Shown here in pieces: positions 18,148 to 27,446 of a stretch of 64,000 nucleotides of DNA. Origin of the DNA: Rhizobiales bacterium YIM 77505. GTDB taxonomy: Bacteria; Pseudomonadota; Alphaproteobacteria; Rhizobiales; Beijerinckiaceae. Position numbers and translations under genes: made by a program. Numbering within the stretch: position 1 is the first letter of the stretch; the number at the start of each line of letters is the position of its first letter. The notes below the pieces were generated by a model. That model was not told the DNA's origin. It was given only the letters and a program-made list of their open reading frames with translations, and searched no databases. The stretch lies in NCBI GenBank assembly GCA_000745135.1, contig JQNH01000001.1:3333501-3397500 (forward strand), given 5' to 3'.

Positions 18148-19260
18148 ATGGCCAGCTACAAGCTCCTCCTCCTCCCCGGCGACGGCATCGGGCCGGAGGT
18201 GATGCGCGAGGTCGAGAAGCTGATCGCCTGGTTCCGGGCACAAGGCATTGCCGGCTTCGAGACCGAGACCGACCTCGTTGGGGGCGCCGCCTACGATGCC
18301 CACAAGGTCGCGATCAGCGACGAGGCGATGAGGCGGGCGCAAGAGGCGGATGCGGTCCTGTTCGGGGCCGTCGGCGGCCCGAAATGGGCGGATGTTCCTT
18401 ACGAGCACCGCCCCGAGGCGGGCCTCTTGCGCCTGCGCAAGGAGCTCGGCCTTTTCGCCAATCTGCGCCCGGCGATCTGCTATCCGGCCCTCGCCGACGC
18501 CTCCTCGCTCAAGCGCGAGGTGGTGGAGGGCCTCGACATCGTCATCGTGCGCGAGCTCACCGGCGGCGTCTATTTCGGCGAGCCGAAGGAGATCGTGACG
18601 CTCGAGAACGGCCAAAGGCGGGCCGTCGACACCCAGCTCTACACCACCGGCGAGATCGAGCGCATCGCCCGCGTCGCCTTCGAGCTCGCCAAGAAGCGGC
18701 GCAACAAGGTCTCTTCGGCCGAGAAGCACAACGTCATGAAGAGCGGCGTCCTGTGGAAGCAGGTCGTCACGCAAGTGCACCAGGCCGAGTACCCGGAGGT
18801 GGAGCTCGAGCATGTGCTCGCCGACAATTGCGGCATGCAGCTGGTGCGCTGGCCGAAGCAGTACGACGTCATCGTCTGCGACAACCTGTTCGGCGACATC
18901 CTCTCGGATGTGGCCGCGATGCTCACGGGCTCGCTCGGCATGCTTCCCTCCGCCTCCCTCGGGGCGGAGGATGCGAAGACGGGTCAGCGCAAGGCGCTGT
19001 ACGAGCCGGTGCACGGCTCGGCGCCGGACATCGCCGGGCGCGGCCTTGCCAACCCGATCGCCATGATCGGCTCCTTCGGGATGGCCTTGCGCTACTCCTT
19101 CGGCCTGACCGACGCGGCCGACCTGTTGGAGCGGGCGATCACCGAGGCGCTCGCCTCGGGGCTGCGCACCAAGGACATCGCCGCTCCGGGCACGAACGCG
19201 GTCGGCACTTCCGAGATGGGCGACGCCGTCATCAGGGAGCTGGAACGGCTGTCGCGCTGA
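18148..19260 (+). CDS. leuB: 3-isopropylmalate dehydrogenase LeuB
   Basis: LeuB oxidatively decarboxylates 3-isopropylmalate in leucine synthesis. The 370-residue protein shows [41 protein letters not shown] split over the substrate loop, [15 protein letters not shown] (metal and substrate Asp residues) and the NAD-binding [13 protein letters not shown] chose ATG 18148 with GAGAGGA just upstream; an in-frame ATG 60 bases earlier would add an unlikely extension. The last 169 bases are overlapped antisense by the cysG reading frame. Confidence 0.96.
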   Translation: MASYKLLLLPGDGIGPEVMREVEKLIAWFRAQGIAGFETETDLVGGAAYDAHKVAISDEAMRRAQEADAVLFGAVGGPKWADVPYEHRPEAGLLRLRKELGLFANLRPAICYPALADASSLKREVVEGLDIVIVRELTGGVYFGEPKEIVTLENGQRRAVDTQLYTTGEIERIARVAFELAKKRRNKVSSAEKHNVMKSGVLWKQVVTQVHQAEYPEVELEHVLADNCGMQLVRWPKQYDVIVCDNLFGDILSDVAAMLTGSLGMLPSASLGAEDAKTGQRKALYEPVHGSAPDIAGRGLANPIAMIGSFGMALRYSFGLTDAADLLERAITEALASGLRTKDIAAPGTNAVGTSEMGDAVIRELERLSR

Positions 19261-20714
19261 GCTGCGCCGTCTTGCACGGCCGGGTCATCGGCCGTGGCCG
19301 CGAAGACCTGGCCGATCATCACGAGCGTCGGCCCCGGCCCGTCCGGCAGGCCGTGGCCCGACGCGAGCCCGCCGACGCTCGTCCGCTCGATCCGCTCGTT
19401 CTCCCGCGCCACGTTGCACATGGCCACCGCGGGCGTGGAGGCAGGAAGCCCCTCGGCGATCAGGCGGCGGGCAAGAGCGGATGCGGTCCTGCGGCCCATA
19501 TAGATGCAGGTGGTCGCCCGCCGGTCGGCGAGCGCCGCGAAGTCGAGGTCGTGCGGCAGGCCGCCATCGCGCCCATGCCCGGTCACGAACTGCACCCGCT
19601 GCGCGTGACGGCGATGCGTGAGCGAGGCATGCAGCGCCGCGGCCGCACCCTGCGCCGCCGTGATGCCGGGAACGACCTCGACCGGGACTCCGGCCGCGCG
19701 GCAGGCTTCGATCTCCTCCCCGGCGCGTCCGAAGATGCCGGGATCGCCGCTCTTCAGCCGCACCACGCGCTTGCCCTGTCGCGCGAGCCCGACCATCAGC
19801 CGGTTGATGTCCTCCTGACGGCAGGAGGGCCCGTGGCCCTTCTTGCCGACCAGCATGGTCTTGGCCTCCCGCCGCGCCAATTCCAGAACGTCCTGCGAGA
19901 CGAGGTCGTCGTAGAGGACGACGTCCGCCGATTGCAGCGCGCGCACGGCCCTCAGCGTCAAGAGATCGGCGCTTCCCGGACCCGCCCCCACGAGCGTGAC
20001 CTCGCCGCGCCCCGCGGCGGCGTCGGCCTCAGGGGCAGCCGCCAGGAGCGCGCGCAGGTCGCCCTCGCATGGCGCCTCGTCGAGCCGGGCCAGCGCCATC
20101 TGCGTGAAGCGTTCCCACAGGCGACGGCGCGCATCGATGGAGCTGGAAGCGGCCTGGATGGCGGGCCGCCAGGCCTTCGCCGCCTCGGCCCAGCGCTTCA
20201 GTCCTTTGGGGACCACCGCCTCGATCTTGGCGCGCAGCCCTTGCGCGAGGCTCGGCGCCGCCCCGTCCGTCGAGATGCCGATGACGAGGGGCGAACGGTT
20301 GACGATCGAGCCGAAGGCGAAGTCGCACAAGGCCGGGCGGTCGACCACGTTCACGACGACGCCGGCGGCGCGGGCCACGGCGGCGAAGGTGGCCGCCTCG
20401 TCCTCTTCCGCGAAGGCGCCGACGGCCAGGGCCGCGCCTTCGAGATCCGAAGGCTTCCAGGCGCGCCCGTGGAGCCGGATGGTACCGCGGGGCGGGTCGG
20501 CGGCAACGGAGCGCAGGGTCGGCGCCGGGTGCTCGGCGAACACGTCGACCGTGGCGCCCGCTGCGGAGAGGAGCTCCGCCTTCCAGGCCGCCGCATCGGA
20601 GCCGCCGACGAGCACCACCCGCCGCTCCTCGAGCGCGAAGAACAGGGGCAGGCGGGCGAGAGGCTCCATCCGCGCCAGGCGGGTTTCGATGGGGGCGCGG
20701 GGCTCAGTAGACAT
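19092..20714 (-). CDS. cysG: Siroheme synthase CysG with extended C-terminus
   Basis: CysG makes siroheme, the prosthetic group of the NirA-type reductase in the same operon. Residues 1 to about 215 form the precorrin-2 dehydrogenase/ferrochelatase half ([31 protein letters not shown]). From about 235 the uroporphyrinogen-III methyltransferase half follows ([55 protein letters not shown]). The usual protein ends soon after VMIGQVF, near 460-480; this one runs on to 540 through low-complexity sequence antisense to leuB, suggesting the original stop was lost. Its start overlaps the preceding flavoprotein gene by 11 bases. Confidence 0.92.
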   Translation of the reverse strand: MSTEPRAPIETRLARMEPLARLPLFFALEERRVVLVGGSDAAAWKAELLSAAGATVDVFAEHPAPTLRSVAADPPRGTIRLHGRAWKPSDLEGAALAVGAFAEEDEAATFAAVARAAGVVVNVVDRPALCDFAFGSIVNRSPLVIGISTDGAAPSLAQGLRAKIEAVVPKGLKRWAEAAKAWRPAIQAASSSIDARRRLWERFTQMALARLDEAPCEGDLRALLAAAPEADAAAGRGEVTLVGAGPGSADLLTLRAVRALQSADVVLYDDLVSQDVLELARREAKTMLVGKKGHGPSCRQEDINRLMVGLARQGKRVVRLKSGDPGIFGRAGEEIEACRAAGVPVEVVPGITAAQGAAAALHASLTHRRHAQRVQFVTGHGRDGGLPHDLDFAALADRRATTCIYMGRRTASALARRLIAEGLPASTPAVAMCNVARENERIERTSVGGLASGHGLPDGPGPTLVMIGQVFAATADDPAVQDGAAQRDSRSSSLMTASPISEVPTAFVPGAAMSLVRSPEASASVIARSNRSAASVRPKE

Positions 20715-22335
20715 CGGCCTGATAGCGCCCCGCCTTCTTGAGCCCGCTCACGAAAGCGAAGGCCTCGTCCGTGGTGCGAGCCCCGTGGCGGGCGACAATC
20801 TCGACGATGGCGCCCTCCACGTCCCTGGCCATGCGCTTGGCGTCGCCGCAGACATAGATGTGCGCGCCTTCGGTGATCCACTGCCAGAGCTCCGCGCCGA
20901 CCTCGCGCATGCGGTCCTGGACGTAGTACTTCTGGGCGCCGTCCCGGGACCAGGCGAGGGAGAGCCGCGTCAGCACCTTGGCTTCCTTCAGGGCGTTGAG
21001 CTCGTCCCGGTAGAAGAAGTCGGTCGCTTGGCGCTGATGGCCGAAGAACAGCCAGTTCTTGCCCGGCGCGCCCGTCGCCTGCCGCTCCTGCAGGAAGGCG
21101 CGGAAGGGAGCGATGCCGGTGCCCGGACCGATCATGATGACCGGCGCCGCGGGATCCTTGGGCAAGCCGAAGTGGTGGGCCTTCTGGACATAGGCTTTGA
21201 CCGCCTCGCCAGGCCTTGCGCGCTCCGCGAGGAAGGTGGAGGCAACGCCCAAGCGCTTGCGCTTTCCCACCACATAGCGGACGGCATCGACCGTCAGCGT
21301 CAGGCGGCCGGGCTCGGCCTTGGGCGAGGAGGAGATGGAATAGAGCCGTGGCTGCAGGGGCTCGAGCGCATGGACGAACGCCTCCGGGTGAGGCCGGATG
21401 CCGGTGAACTTCTGCAGGGCGGCGAGCACGTCGAGCTGGGCGGCATCCCCGTCCGGATCCTCGCCGCGGGCGAGCGCCCGCGCCTTTTCGCGCGCCTTGC
21501 CGCCCGAAATGTAGGAGAGGAGCTCGAAGAGCGCGTCGGGAGCGGCGCCGAGCGACAGCTCGTCATACAGCACCTCCCGCAAGGTCCGGCCGCGCACCTC
21601 GGTCGTGTGCGCCGCGCCCAGCATGGCAATGATCTGATCGACCAGGCCAAGATCGTTCTTCGGAAAGATGCCGAAGGAATCGCCGACCTCGTAGGACAGG
21701 CCGGTGGCCGAAAGGTCGAAGGCGATGTGCCAGGTGTCCTTCTCCGAACCCTCTCCGTTGAGGCGGCGACGGGACAGGAAGACCGCCTCGGCCGGGTTCT
21801 CGCGGGAGCGGCCGGGCTCTCCTGCCGCAAGGACGGCGGGGGCCGGCACCGCCTCCGGCTCAGGAGCCGACGTGCCGGCCGACGGCTCGACCTTGTCCAG
21901 CTCCTCGGCAAGCTGCTTCACGAGCCGCGTCGTCTCCTTGCCGCCCGGCGCGCAGAGGTTCAGGCGCTCCTCCTTCCTGAGGAAGATGGCGTTGGCGTAA
22001 TCGGCGCAGTTGTAGCCGCACTGGCCGCAATCCTGCTGTGCCATCGCCGCCATGAGGCGCTGCGGCAGCGGCCGGCTCGCCGCAAGCTGCATGCGCTCCT
22101 GAGCGGGCATCGCAGGATCGTGCCAGGGCGCGTCGTCGTTGCTCGCGAGCGCCGGGCCGGAGTCAAGGCCGGGAAGGAGCGCTTGCGCCTCGCCCGCGGA
22201 GAGCGCCGTGACGCCGATCGCGTGCGGCGCGAGCGCCGCGGTGAGGAAGCCCGACAGCCAGACGCGCTGCTCCGGCGTGAAGGGCGCTGTCTCCGGGATG
22301 AGAAAGGTGGGCGCCGGAACGGGTTGCACGCTCAC
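20704..22335 (-). CDS. CysJ-like FAD/NADPH reductase with N-terminal 4Fe-4S domain
   Basis: This 543-residue electron-transfer protein resembles the C-terminal two thirds of sulfite reductase flavoprotein: FAD domain (PRLYSISSSPKAEPGRLTLT) and NADPH domain (IMIGPGTGIAPFRAFLQERQ, WLFFGHQRQATDFFYRDEL, IYVCGDAKRMARDVEGA). It lacks the FMN flavodoxin domain. Instead it has a PF04060-like iron-sulfur motif with C103, C106, C110 and C128 (QQDCGQCGYNCADYANAIF, LCAPGG). Encoded between nirA and cysG with four- and 11-base overlaps, it most likely passes electrons from NADPH through FAD and the 4Fe-4S centre to the siroheme reductase. The pairing is inferred from gene order. Confidence 0.9.
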   Translation of the reverse strand: MSVQPVPAPTFLIPETAPFTPEQRVWLSGFLTAALAPHAIGVTALSAGEAQALLPGLDSGPALASNDDAPWHDPAMPAQERMQLAASRPLPQRLMAAMAQQDCGQCGYNCADYANAIFLRKEERLNLCAPGGKETTRLVKQLAEELDKVEPSAGTSAPEPEAVPAPAVLAAGEPGRSRENPAEAVFLSRRRLNGEGSEKDTWHIAFDLSATGLSYEVGDSFGIFPKNDLGLVDQIIAMLGAAHTTEVRGRTLREVLYDELSLGAAPDALFELLSYISGGKAREKARALARGEDPDGDAAQLDVLAALQKFTGIRPHPEAFVHALEPLQPRLYSISSSPKAEPGRLTLTVDAVRYVVGKRKRLGVASTFLAERARPGEAVKAYVQKAHHFGLPKDPAAPVIMIGPGTGIAPFRAFLQERQATGAPGKNWLFFGHQRQATDFFYRDELNALKEAKVLTRLSLAWSRDGAQKYYVQDRMREVGAELWQWITEGAHIYVCGDAKRMARDVEGAIVEIVARHGARTTDEAFAFVSGLKKAGRYQADVY

Positions 22336-24098
22336 GACAGCGCCTCCGCGGCCATGCGCTTCAGCGCCTCGACCTCGTGGCGGCGCGTGAAGGCGTGGAA
22401 GCTCTCCTCAGGGTGGGCGCGGTTCGCGAGATAGGCCCTGAGCAGGCCTTCCACGTGACGGGGCGCGTCTTCCGCCTTGACGTCGGGATAGATCAGCTGG
22501 GCGATGGCGGCGTCGCTGCCGAACCCGCCGCCCACATGGATGTGATAGCCCTCGACCTGGTCCTCGTCGCCGACCGTGACCTTGGCGCCGACGAGCCCGA
22601 TGTCGCCGATGTAGTGCTGGGCGCAGGAATTGGGACAGCCAGTGAGGTGGATGTTGACCGGCTGATCGAGGGTGAGCCTCGCCTCCACATGGTCGGCGAT
22701 GGCGAGCGCGTGGCCCTTGGTGTCGGAGTTGGCGAACTTGCAGCCGCGGTTGCCCGTGCAGGCGACGAGGCCCGCGCGGACCGCGCTCACCGTCCAATCG
22801 AGCCCGATGGCCTTGAGATGCGCCTTGACGTCCTCGACCCTGTCGTCGGGGACGCCGGAGACCAGGAGGTTCTGCCAGACGGTGAGGCGCAGATCCCCGT
22901 CGCCCGCCTCGCGCGCGATCGCCGCCACGACCCGCATCTGCTGCGCGGTCATCCTGCCGACCGGAAGCGCGACGCCGACCCAGTTGAGGCCGGGCTGCTT
23001 CTGCGGATGCACGCCGATATGGGCGAGACGGTCATAGGCGGGCCGCGGCTTGAGATCGGCCGCATCGATGCGGGTGAGCTTCGCCCCGAGCTTCTCCTCG
23101 ACAGCGGCGAGGAACCTGTCGAAACCCCATTCGTCGATGAGGTATTTGAGCCGCGCCTTGTTGCGGTTCGTGCGGTCGCCATGGTCGATGAAGACGCGCA
23201 CGACCGCGTCGGCCACCCGGACGGCCTCGTCGGGCACGACGATGACGCCGGTGTCGCGGGCGAAGTCCCGATGGCCGGTGATGCCGCCGAGCGCGAGGCG
23301 GTAATAGACGCCGGCAGCCACCGGCGCCCCCTCGCGCGCTTCGACAGCCTGGAAGCCGATGTCGTTGGTATCCTCGAGGGTGTGCACGAGGCCGCCGCCG
23401 TCGAAGGCGACGTTGAACTTGCGTGGCAACCCGTACATCGCGCGGTTGTTGAGGATGTGGTGGTGCCAGGCGCGGGCGTGGGGCCTGGTGTCGAGGAGCT
23501 CGTAAGGGTCGATCCCGGCGGTCGCGGAGCCGGTCACGTTGCGGATGTTGTCCGCGCCCGAGCCCTTGGCGATGATGCCGATGTCGGCCAGAGCTTCAAC
23601 GACGGCCGGCCCGTTCCGCGGCGCGATCTCGCGGATCTGCAGATTGGCTCGCGTGGTGACATGGGTGTAGCCGCCCCCGTAACGCTCGGCGAGGTCGGCG
23701 ATGGCGGCGAACTGCCAATGGGTGAGGATGCCGTTGGGGATCCGGAGCCGGCACATATAGCTGTCCTGCGTCGGCGCGACGTAGAACAGGCCGTGGTAGC
23801 GCCAGCGGAAATTGTCCTCCGGCTTCGGTTTGGCGCCGGCGAGCGCCTCGGCCTTGAGCCGGGCGTAGGCGTCGAGCGGATGCTCCGCCTCCTTCCACCT
23901 TTCCTGGTCGACGAGCTTCTTGCCTGCCCGTTTCGTGCGCTGCTGCGCCAGGAGCTGGGGCGCATCCGGCCCGGTCGGCTCGGCTGGCTCGGGCGCGCCG
24001 CCGCTCGGCGCGGAGCCGGCAAGGCTCCGCACCGCCGCCGCGCCCGAGGCGAAGCCCTCGAGCCAGCGCTTCTGTTCGGCCGAGAATTCGACTCCCAC
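22332..24098 (-). CDS. nirA: Assimilatory nitrite reductase (siroheme, NirA type)
   Basis: This 588-residue protein is a two-repeat nitrite/sulfite reductase. The coupled siroheme/4Fe-4S ligands are C447 and C453 (ACTGNRGC) with C488 and C492 (LTGCPNSC). Siroheme and substrate contacts lie in the FYVAPTQDSYMCRLRIP and THVTTRANLQIREI regions. A sulfite reductase cannot be excluded by motif alone, but the nirC gene immediately upstream and an NtrC-type control region favour six-electron reduction of nitrite to ammonium. The first 90 residues are an alanine/proline-rich extension of unknown role. It overlaps the flavoprotein start by four bases. Confidence 0.9.
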   Translation of the reverse strand: MGVEFSAEQKRWLEGFASGAAAVRSLAGSAPSGGAPEPAEPTGPDAPQLLAQQRTKRAGKKLVDQERWKEAEHPLDAYARLKAEALAGAKPKPEDNFRWRYHGLFYVAPTQDSYMCRLRIPNGILTHWQFAAIADLAERYGGGYTHVTTRANLQIREIAPRNGPAVVEALADIGIIAKGSGADNIRNVTGSATAGIDPYELLDTRPHARAWHHHILNNRAMYGLPRKFNVAFDGGGLVHTLEDTNDIGFQAVEAREGAPVAAGVYYRLALGGITGHRDFARDTGVIVVPDEAVRVADAVVRVFIDHGDRTNRNKARLKYLIDEWGFDRFLAAVEEKLGAKLTRIDAADLKPRPAYDRLAHIGVHPQKQPGLNWVGVALPVGRMTAQQMRVVAAIAREAGDGDLRLTVWQNLLVSGVPDDRVEDVKAHLKAIGLDWTVSAVRAGLVACTGNRGCKFANSDTKGHALAIADHVEARLTLDQPVNIHLTGCPNSCAQHYIGDIGLVGAKVTVGDEDQVEGYHIHVGGGFGSDAAIAQLIYPDVKAEDAPRHVEGLLRAYLANRAHPEESFHAFTRRHEVEALKRMAAEALS

Positions 24099-24107
24099 GG
24101 CAGCCCC

Positions 24108-24908
24108 CTACTCGGCCGGCGCCGGGCGGGGCGCCAGGACAGCCGCCGGCTTCTTCGCCACCAGCCAATAGGCGCCCGCCATGAACAGGGTTCCGGCAAT
24201 GGTGTTGCCGAGCGTGACCCAGAACAGGTTCCACAGCATCCCCGACCAGGTCACAGCCTCAGGGTGGGGCGAGAGCAGCGCGACCCCGAACAGGGTCATG
24301 TTGGCGACCGAATGCTCATAGCCCGAGGCGATGAAGGCCAGCAGGCACCAGGCGATTGCCACCATCCGGGCGGCCTCGTTGGCGATGCGGACCGACATCC
24401 ACAGGGCGAGGCAGACGAGCCAGTTGCACAGGATGGCGCGACACAGGAGCGGCAGCGCCTCCATGTTCATCTTGGCGGCGGCCGCCTTGTAGATGAGCTC
24501 GCTCGACGCGGTCGTGATGAGGCCGCCTCCGCCCAGGACGAAGAGGCCCGCGAGCATCAACGCGCCGGCGAGGTTGCCGAACCAGCTCGCCGCCCAGACG
24601 CGACCAAGCGCGTCCCCGGAGGCCCGCCCCTCGAGCACCGCAAGCGGCATGCTCATGGTGAGGCCGGTGTAGAGATCGGCGCCCGCAAAGACCACAAGGA
24701 TCAGGGCGAGCCCGAAGGTCGCCCCCATGGCGAGGGGCCGCACGCTCGGATCGATCACCGAGCCGACACTGAAGATGAGAAGAATGCCGAAGCCGACATA
24801 GATGCCGGCCATCATCGAACTCACCCCGAACCCGAGGGGGTTCTCGGCAAGGAAGCGGGCCTTGGCGGCCCCGGTCTCTGCAAGCTTGTCAATCGCCTCT
24901 GCGGACAT
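24108..24908 (-). CDS. nirC: Formate/nitrite transporter family protein (NirC-like)
   Basis: This 266-residue FNT channel protein has six hydrophobic segments and family signatures (GVSSMMAGIYVGFGILL, FGLALILVVFAGADLYTG and WFGNLAGALMLAG), with the re-entrant loop region near SGYEHSVANMTLFGV. It would bring nitrite into the cell for NirA, encoded nine bases downstream. The start is ATG 24908 (MSAEAIDKL) with GGAGGAG at 24914-24920; an in-frame ATG further upstream would place the predicted promoter inside the gene. Confidence 0.92.
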   Translation of the reverse strand: MSAEAIDKLAETGAAKARFLAENPLGFGVSSMMAGIYVGFGILLIFSVGSVIDPSVRPLAMGATFGLALILVVFAGADLYTGLTMSMPLAVLEGRASGDALGRVWAASWFGNLAGALMLAGLFVLGGGGLITTASSELIYKAAAAKMNMEALPLLCRAILCNWLVCLALWMSVRIANEAARMVAIAWCLLAFIASGYEHSVANMTLFGVALLSPHPEAVTWSGMLWNLFWVTLGNTIAGTLFMAGAYWLVAKKPAAVLAPRPAPAE

Positions 24909-24936
24909 CGATGCTCCTCCGGTGCATCGATCGTCC

Positions 24937-24952
24937 TGCATCCCGCGTGCCA
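24937..24952 (-). promoter_or_regulatory. Sigma-54 promoter of the nitrite assimilation operon
   Basis: Read on the minus strand, TGGCACGCGGGATGCA matches the sigma-54 consensus TGGCACG-N4-TTGCA with a single mismatch and the required GG-N10-GC spacing. Transcription would start near 24925-24928, about 18 bases before the nirC ATG and just ahead of its ribosome site. This implies RpoN-dependent control by nitrogen status. Confidence 0.72.
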
Positions 24953-25034
24953 ATTGGGGAACGCGACGACTCCCAGGGCGTTCCGTGACGGTCGGCGGAC
25001 CGCATCCGCGCCTCTGGCGGTTGCCTAGCCAGCC

Positions 25035-25051
25035 TGCGCCAATTTTGTGCA
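25035..25051. promoter_or_regulatory. Candidate NtrC-binding site
   Basis: TGCGCCAATTTTGTGCA matches the NtrC consensus TGCACC-N5-GGTGCA at 13 of 17 positions, with both TGC/GCA ends intact. It is centred about 115 bases upstream of the predicted sigma-54 start, a normal activator distance. The remainder of the 24909-25157 gap holds no gene. Confidence 0.6.
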
Positions 25052-25157
25052 GTGCGGAACGGCGCGCCGGCCGAGCCTCGATCCGGGTCCGGTCCGCAGG
25101 CCCGCGCCAGGCGGGAAGGGCGGGCTCAAGCGGACCCGCACGAACTCGGCAAAGCGG

Positions 25158-25472
25158 TTATTCGAGCGGCCCGAAGGGGTTGCGTCCGCCCACAAAGGGG
25201 GCGTTGGTGATCGGGTCCGGCAGAACCCCGCCGCCGAAGCGGTCCTTTTGGCCGATATAGGGAGGCGACAGGAGATAGGATGCGGTCTGCCCGCGCGCCC
25301 CAGCCGGGTTGTCGAGCGCTCCCGGCCTCACGACCGTGCCGGCGTCGAGGAAGCTGCGCGGCCGCACATTGAGGATGAGAAAACCGTCGCTGGTGCGGCG
25401 GGACTGCGCTTCGGCGGGAGCGGCAGCGAGCGCGGCAAGGGCCAACGCGGCGAGGGCGACAGGACGGCGCAT
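25158..25472 (-). CDS. Small exported protein of unknown function
   Basis: I do not recognise a family. The 104-residue product has a clear Sec signal peptide (MRRPVALAALALAALAAAPA, cleavage after AEA) and a mature part of about 80 residues without Cys. That part is rich in Gly and Pro and ends FVGGRNPFGPLE. It lies between the nitrite operon and the sulfite dehydrogenase genes with no coupling to either. A periplasmic or outer-envelope location is likely. Confidence 0.6.
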   Translation of the reverse strand: MRRPVALAALALAALAAAPAEAQSRRTSDGFLILNVRPRSFLDAGTVVRPGALDNPAGARGQTASYLLSPPYIGQKDRFGGGVLPDPITNAPFVGGRNPFGPLE

Positions 25473-25664
25473 GATGGATTCCTTCGATGAGGCGGCCGAA
25501 CGGCCAAGCTACGCCTGAACCAATGAATGCTCTGCGACAGGAATGAAAGGCTTGGCCGCTTCAAAAGTTCCGGAACGCGCGCTTGTCAGCCGACGCGCCG
25601 GCGCGCTTTACTCTCGGCAGGCCGGCGGCCGACGCAGCCCGGCGAGAGCGGAGGGGAGGACGCG

Positions 25665-27020
25665 ATGACGGGCACCAAGGTGAGGACCCTCGAGGAGCTT
25701 TATCGGGACGATCCGGAGCGGGCCGACGCGCTCGTCTTCGGGCGTCGGACCGGAGCAAGCCGGCGCGGCTTTCTCAACGGCGCGGGACTGGCCGCCATGG
25801 GGGCCGCGGTCGGCGGTGCGATCCCCTTCTCGGCCAACATGCCGGCCGGGCTTGTCCCGGCGGCCCTCGCCCAGCCCTCCGCCTCCCCCTCGGGCAACCA
25901 GGGGGCGCCGAAGGGTCCGCAGCCGCTCGAGTTTCCCGGCAAGGACAAGGGCCTCGTCGTGCTTGGCGATCGCCCGCTCGTCGCGGAGACGCCCGAGCAT
26001 CTGCTGGATGACGAGACGACGCCGATCGCGAAATTCTTCATTCGCAACAACGGGCAGATCCCCGAGGCGGCCGCCGACGCCGATGCGTGGACGATCACCG
26101 TCGATGGGGAGGTCAACACCACGCTCGCGCTGACCTTAGGCGAGCTGAAGCGCCGCTTCCAGCCGAGGACCTATCGCATGGTCCTCGAATGCGGCGGCAA
26201 TGGCCGGTCCTTCTTCTCGCCCGAGGCGCGCGGCAACCAGTGGACCAATGGCGGCGCGGGCTGCGCCGAATGGACCGGCGTGCCGCTCTCCGAGGTCCTG
26301 AAGGCGGCGGGGCTCAAGGACACGGCGAAATACACCGGCCACTACGGCGCGGATCCCCATCTGTCGGGCGACGCCTCGAAGGAGTCGATCTCGCGCGGCA
26401 TGCCGATCGCGAAGGCCATGGAGGAGCACAGCCTCGTCGTCTTTGCCATGAACGGCGAGCCCCTGCCCAACATCCACGGGGGCCCGGTACGGCTCGTCAT
26501 CCCCGGCTGGCCGGGGTCGCTGTCGCACAAGTGGCTGACGCGGATCTGGGTCAGGGACCGCGAGCATGACGGCCAGGGGATGAAAGGCACCTCCTACCGC
26601 GTGCCGATCAAGCCGATGATCCCGGGCGGCAAGGCGGACGAGAGCAACTTCAGGATCCTCGAGTCGATGCCGGTGCGCGGCATCATCACGGCCCCGGCGA
26701 ACGGCGCCCGCCTTCCCGCCGGTACGCGCGAGGTGAGGCTGCGCGGCGCGGCCTGGGCCGGCGATCTTTCCGTTGCCAAGGTCGACGTTTCCAACGATTT
26801 CGGCGCCACCTGGACCGCGGCGACGCTCAAGCCGGTCAAGAACCGTTACGACTGGCACCGCTGGGAGGCGGCGCTGCCGCTCCCCTCGGACGGATATTAC
26901 GAGCTCTGGGTGCGGGCGACCGACTCAAATGGGCGCATGCAGCCCCATGTGGCCGGGAACTGGAACCCGCAAGGCTATGGCGCGAACCCGATGCACCGGG
27001 TGGCCGTCCTGGTCGGCTGA
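25665..27020 (+). CDS. sorA: Tat-exported molybdenum sulfite dehydrogenase (SorA-like)
   Basis: This 451-residue sulfite oxidase-family protein has a twin-arginine signal (SRRGFLNGAGLAAMGAAVGG near residues 31-50). The molybdopterin domain has the Mo-ligand Cys in VLECGGNGRSFF (C176), and the C-terminal dimerisation domain ends near the NPMHRVAVLVG tail. It would oxidise sulfite to sulfate in the periplasm and pass electrons to the c-type cytochrome encoded 12 bases downstream. The ATG at 25665 follows a strong GAGGGGAGGA ribosome site. Other members of this family act on other substrates, so the sulfite role rests on the cytochrome pairing. Confidence 0.88.
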   Translation: MTGTKVRTLEELYRDDPERADALVFGRRTGASRRGFLNGAGLAAMGAAVGGAIPFSANMPAGLVPAALAQPSASPSGNQGAPKGPQPLEFPGKDKGLVVLGDRPLVAETPEHLLDDETTPIAKFFIRNNGQIPEAAADADAWTITVDGEVNTTLALTLGELKRRFQPRTYRMVLECGGNGRSFFSPEARGNQWTNGGAGCAEWTGVPLSEVLKAAGLKDTAKYTGHYGADPHLSGDASKESISRGMPIAKAMEEHSLVVFAMNGEPLPNIHGGPVRLVIPGWPGSLSHKWLTRIWVRDREHDGQGMKGTSYRVPIKPMIPGGKADESNFRILESMPVRGIITAPANGARLPAGTREVRLRGAAWAGDLSVAKVDVSNDFGATWTAATLKPVKNRYDWHRWEAALPLPSDGYYELWVRATDSNGRMQPHVAGNWNPQGYGANPMHRVAVLVG

Positions 27021-27032
27021 GCGGAGCCTGAG

Positions 27033-27404
27033 GTGTCGGGGCGACGGGGCTCTCGCAGCGCGCTGTGGCTCGCCCTCATCGCGTGCGGGATGCTCGCCGG
27101 TGCGGCGCAAGCGCAGGCGCCCGCCTTCATGCCCTCGCAGGAAACGCCCGAGAGCCTCCCCGAGGGCCCCGGCCGCGAAGAGACGTTCTATGCCTGCACG
27201 GCCTGCCACAACTTCAAGCTGGTGGCGGCGCAGGGCCAGACGCGGGCGCAATGGAACGACACCCTCACCTGGATGACCGAGCGCCACAACATGGCCGATA
27301 TCCAGGGCGCCGACCGCGAGCTCATCCTCGACTATCTCGCCCAGCACTACCCGCCCCGCGCGCCCGCCCGCGCGGGCGGCTGGCGCAACCCCTTCGCGCA
27401 ATAG
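27033..27404 (+). CDS. sorB: Periplasmic c-type cytochrome, partner of SorA (SorB-like)
   Basis: This 123-residue protein starts with GTG and a signal peptide ending near AQAQA, followed by a single haem-binding motif CTACH (C55, C58, H59). Met residues in TWMTERHNM are candidates for the sixth ligand. It is directly downstream of the sulfite dehydrogenase gene and is the expected electron acceptor. Haem attachment would depend on the Ccm system encoded at 2.9-5.8 kb. Confidence 0.85.
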   Translation: MSGRRGSRSALWLALIACGMLAGAAQAQAPAFMPSQETPESLPEGPGREETFYACTACHNFKLVAAQGQTRAQWNDTLTWMTERHNMADIQGADRELILDYLAQHYPPRAPARAGGWRNPFAQ

Positions 27405-27446
27405 CCCTCCTCCCGTGCTAAGGCGCGGCCCGTTCGCCCTCCTCTG

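Noticed and set aside
22332-24098. Dissimilatory or hemoprotein sulfite reductase CysI
   Set aside because: Not excluded by motif, but the directly preceding nirC and the NtrC/sigma-54 region fit nitrite assimilation better.
22377-25028. An 883-residue open frame on the plus strand
   Set aside because: Antisense to nirA and nirC; composition (Arg/Gly/Asp repeats without hydrophobic core) and lack of any motif mark it as a shadow of the real genes.
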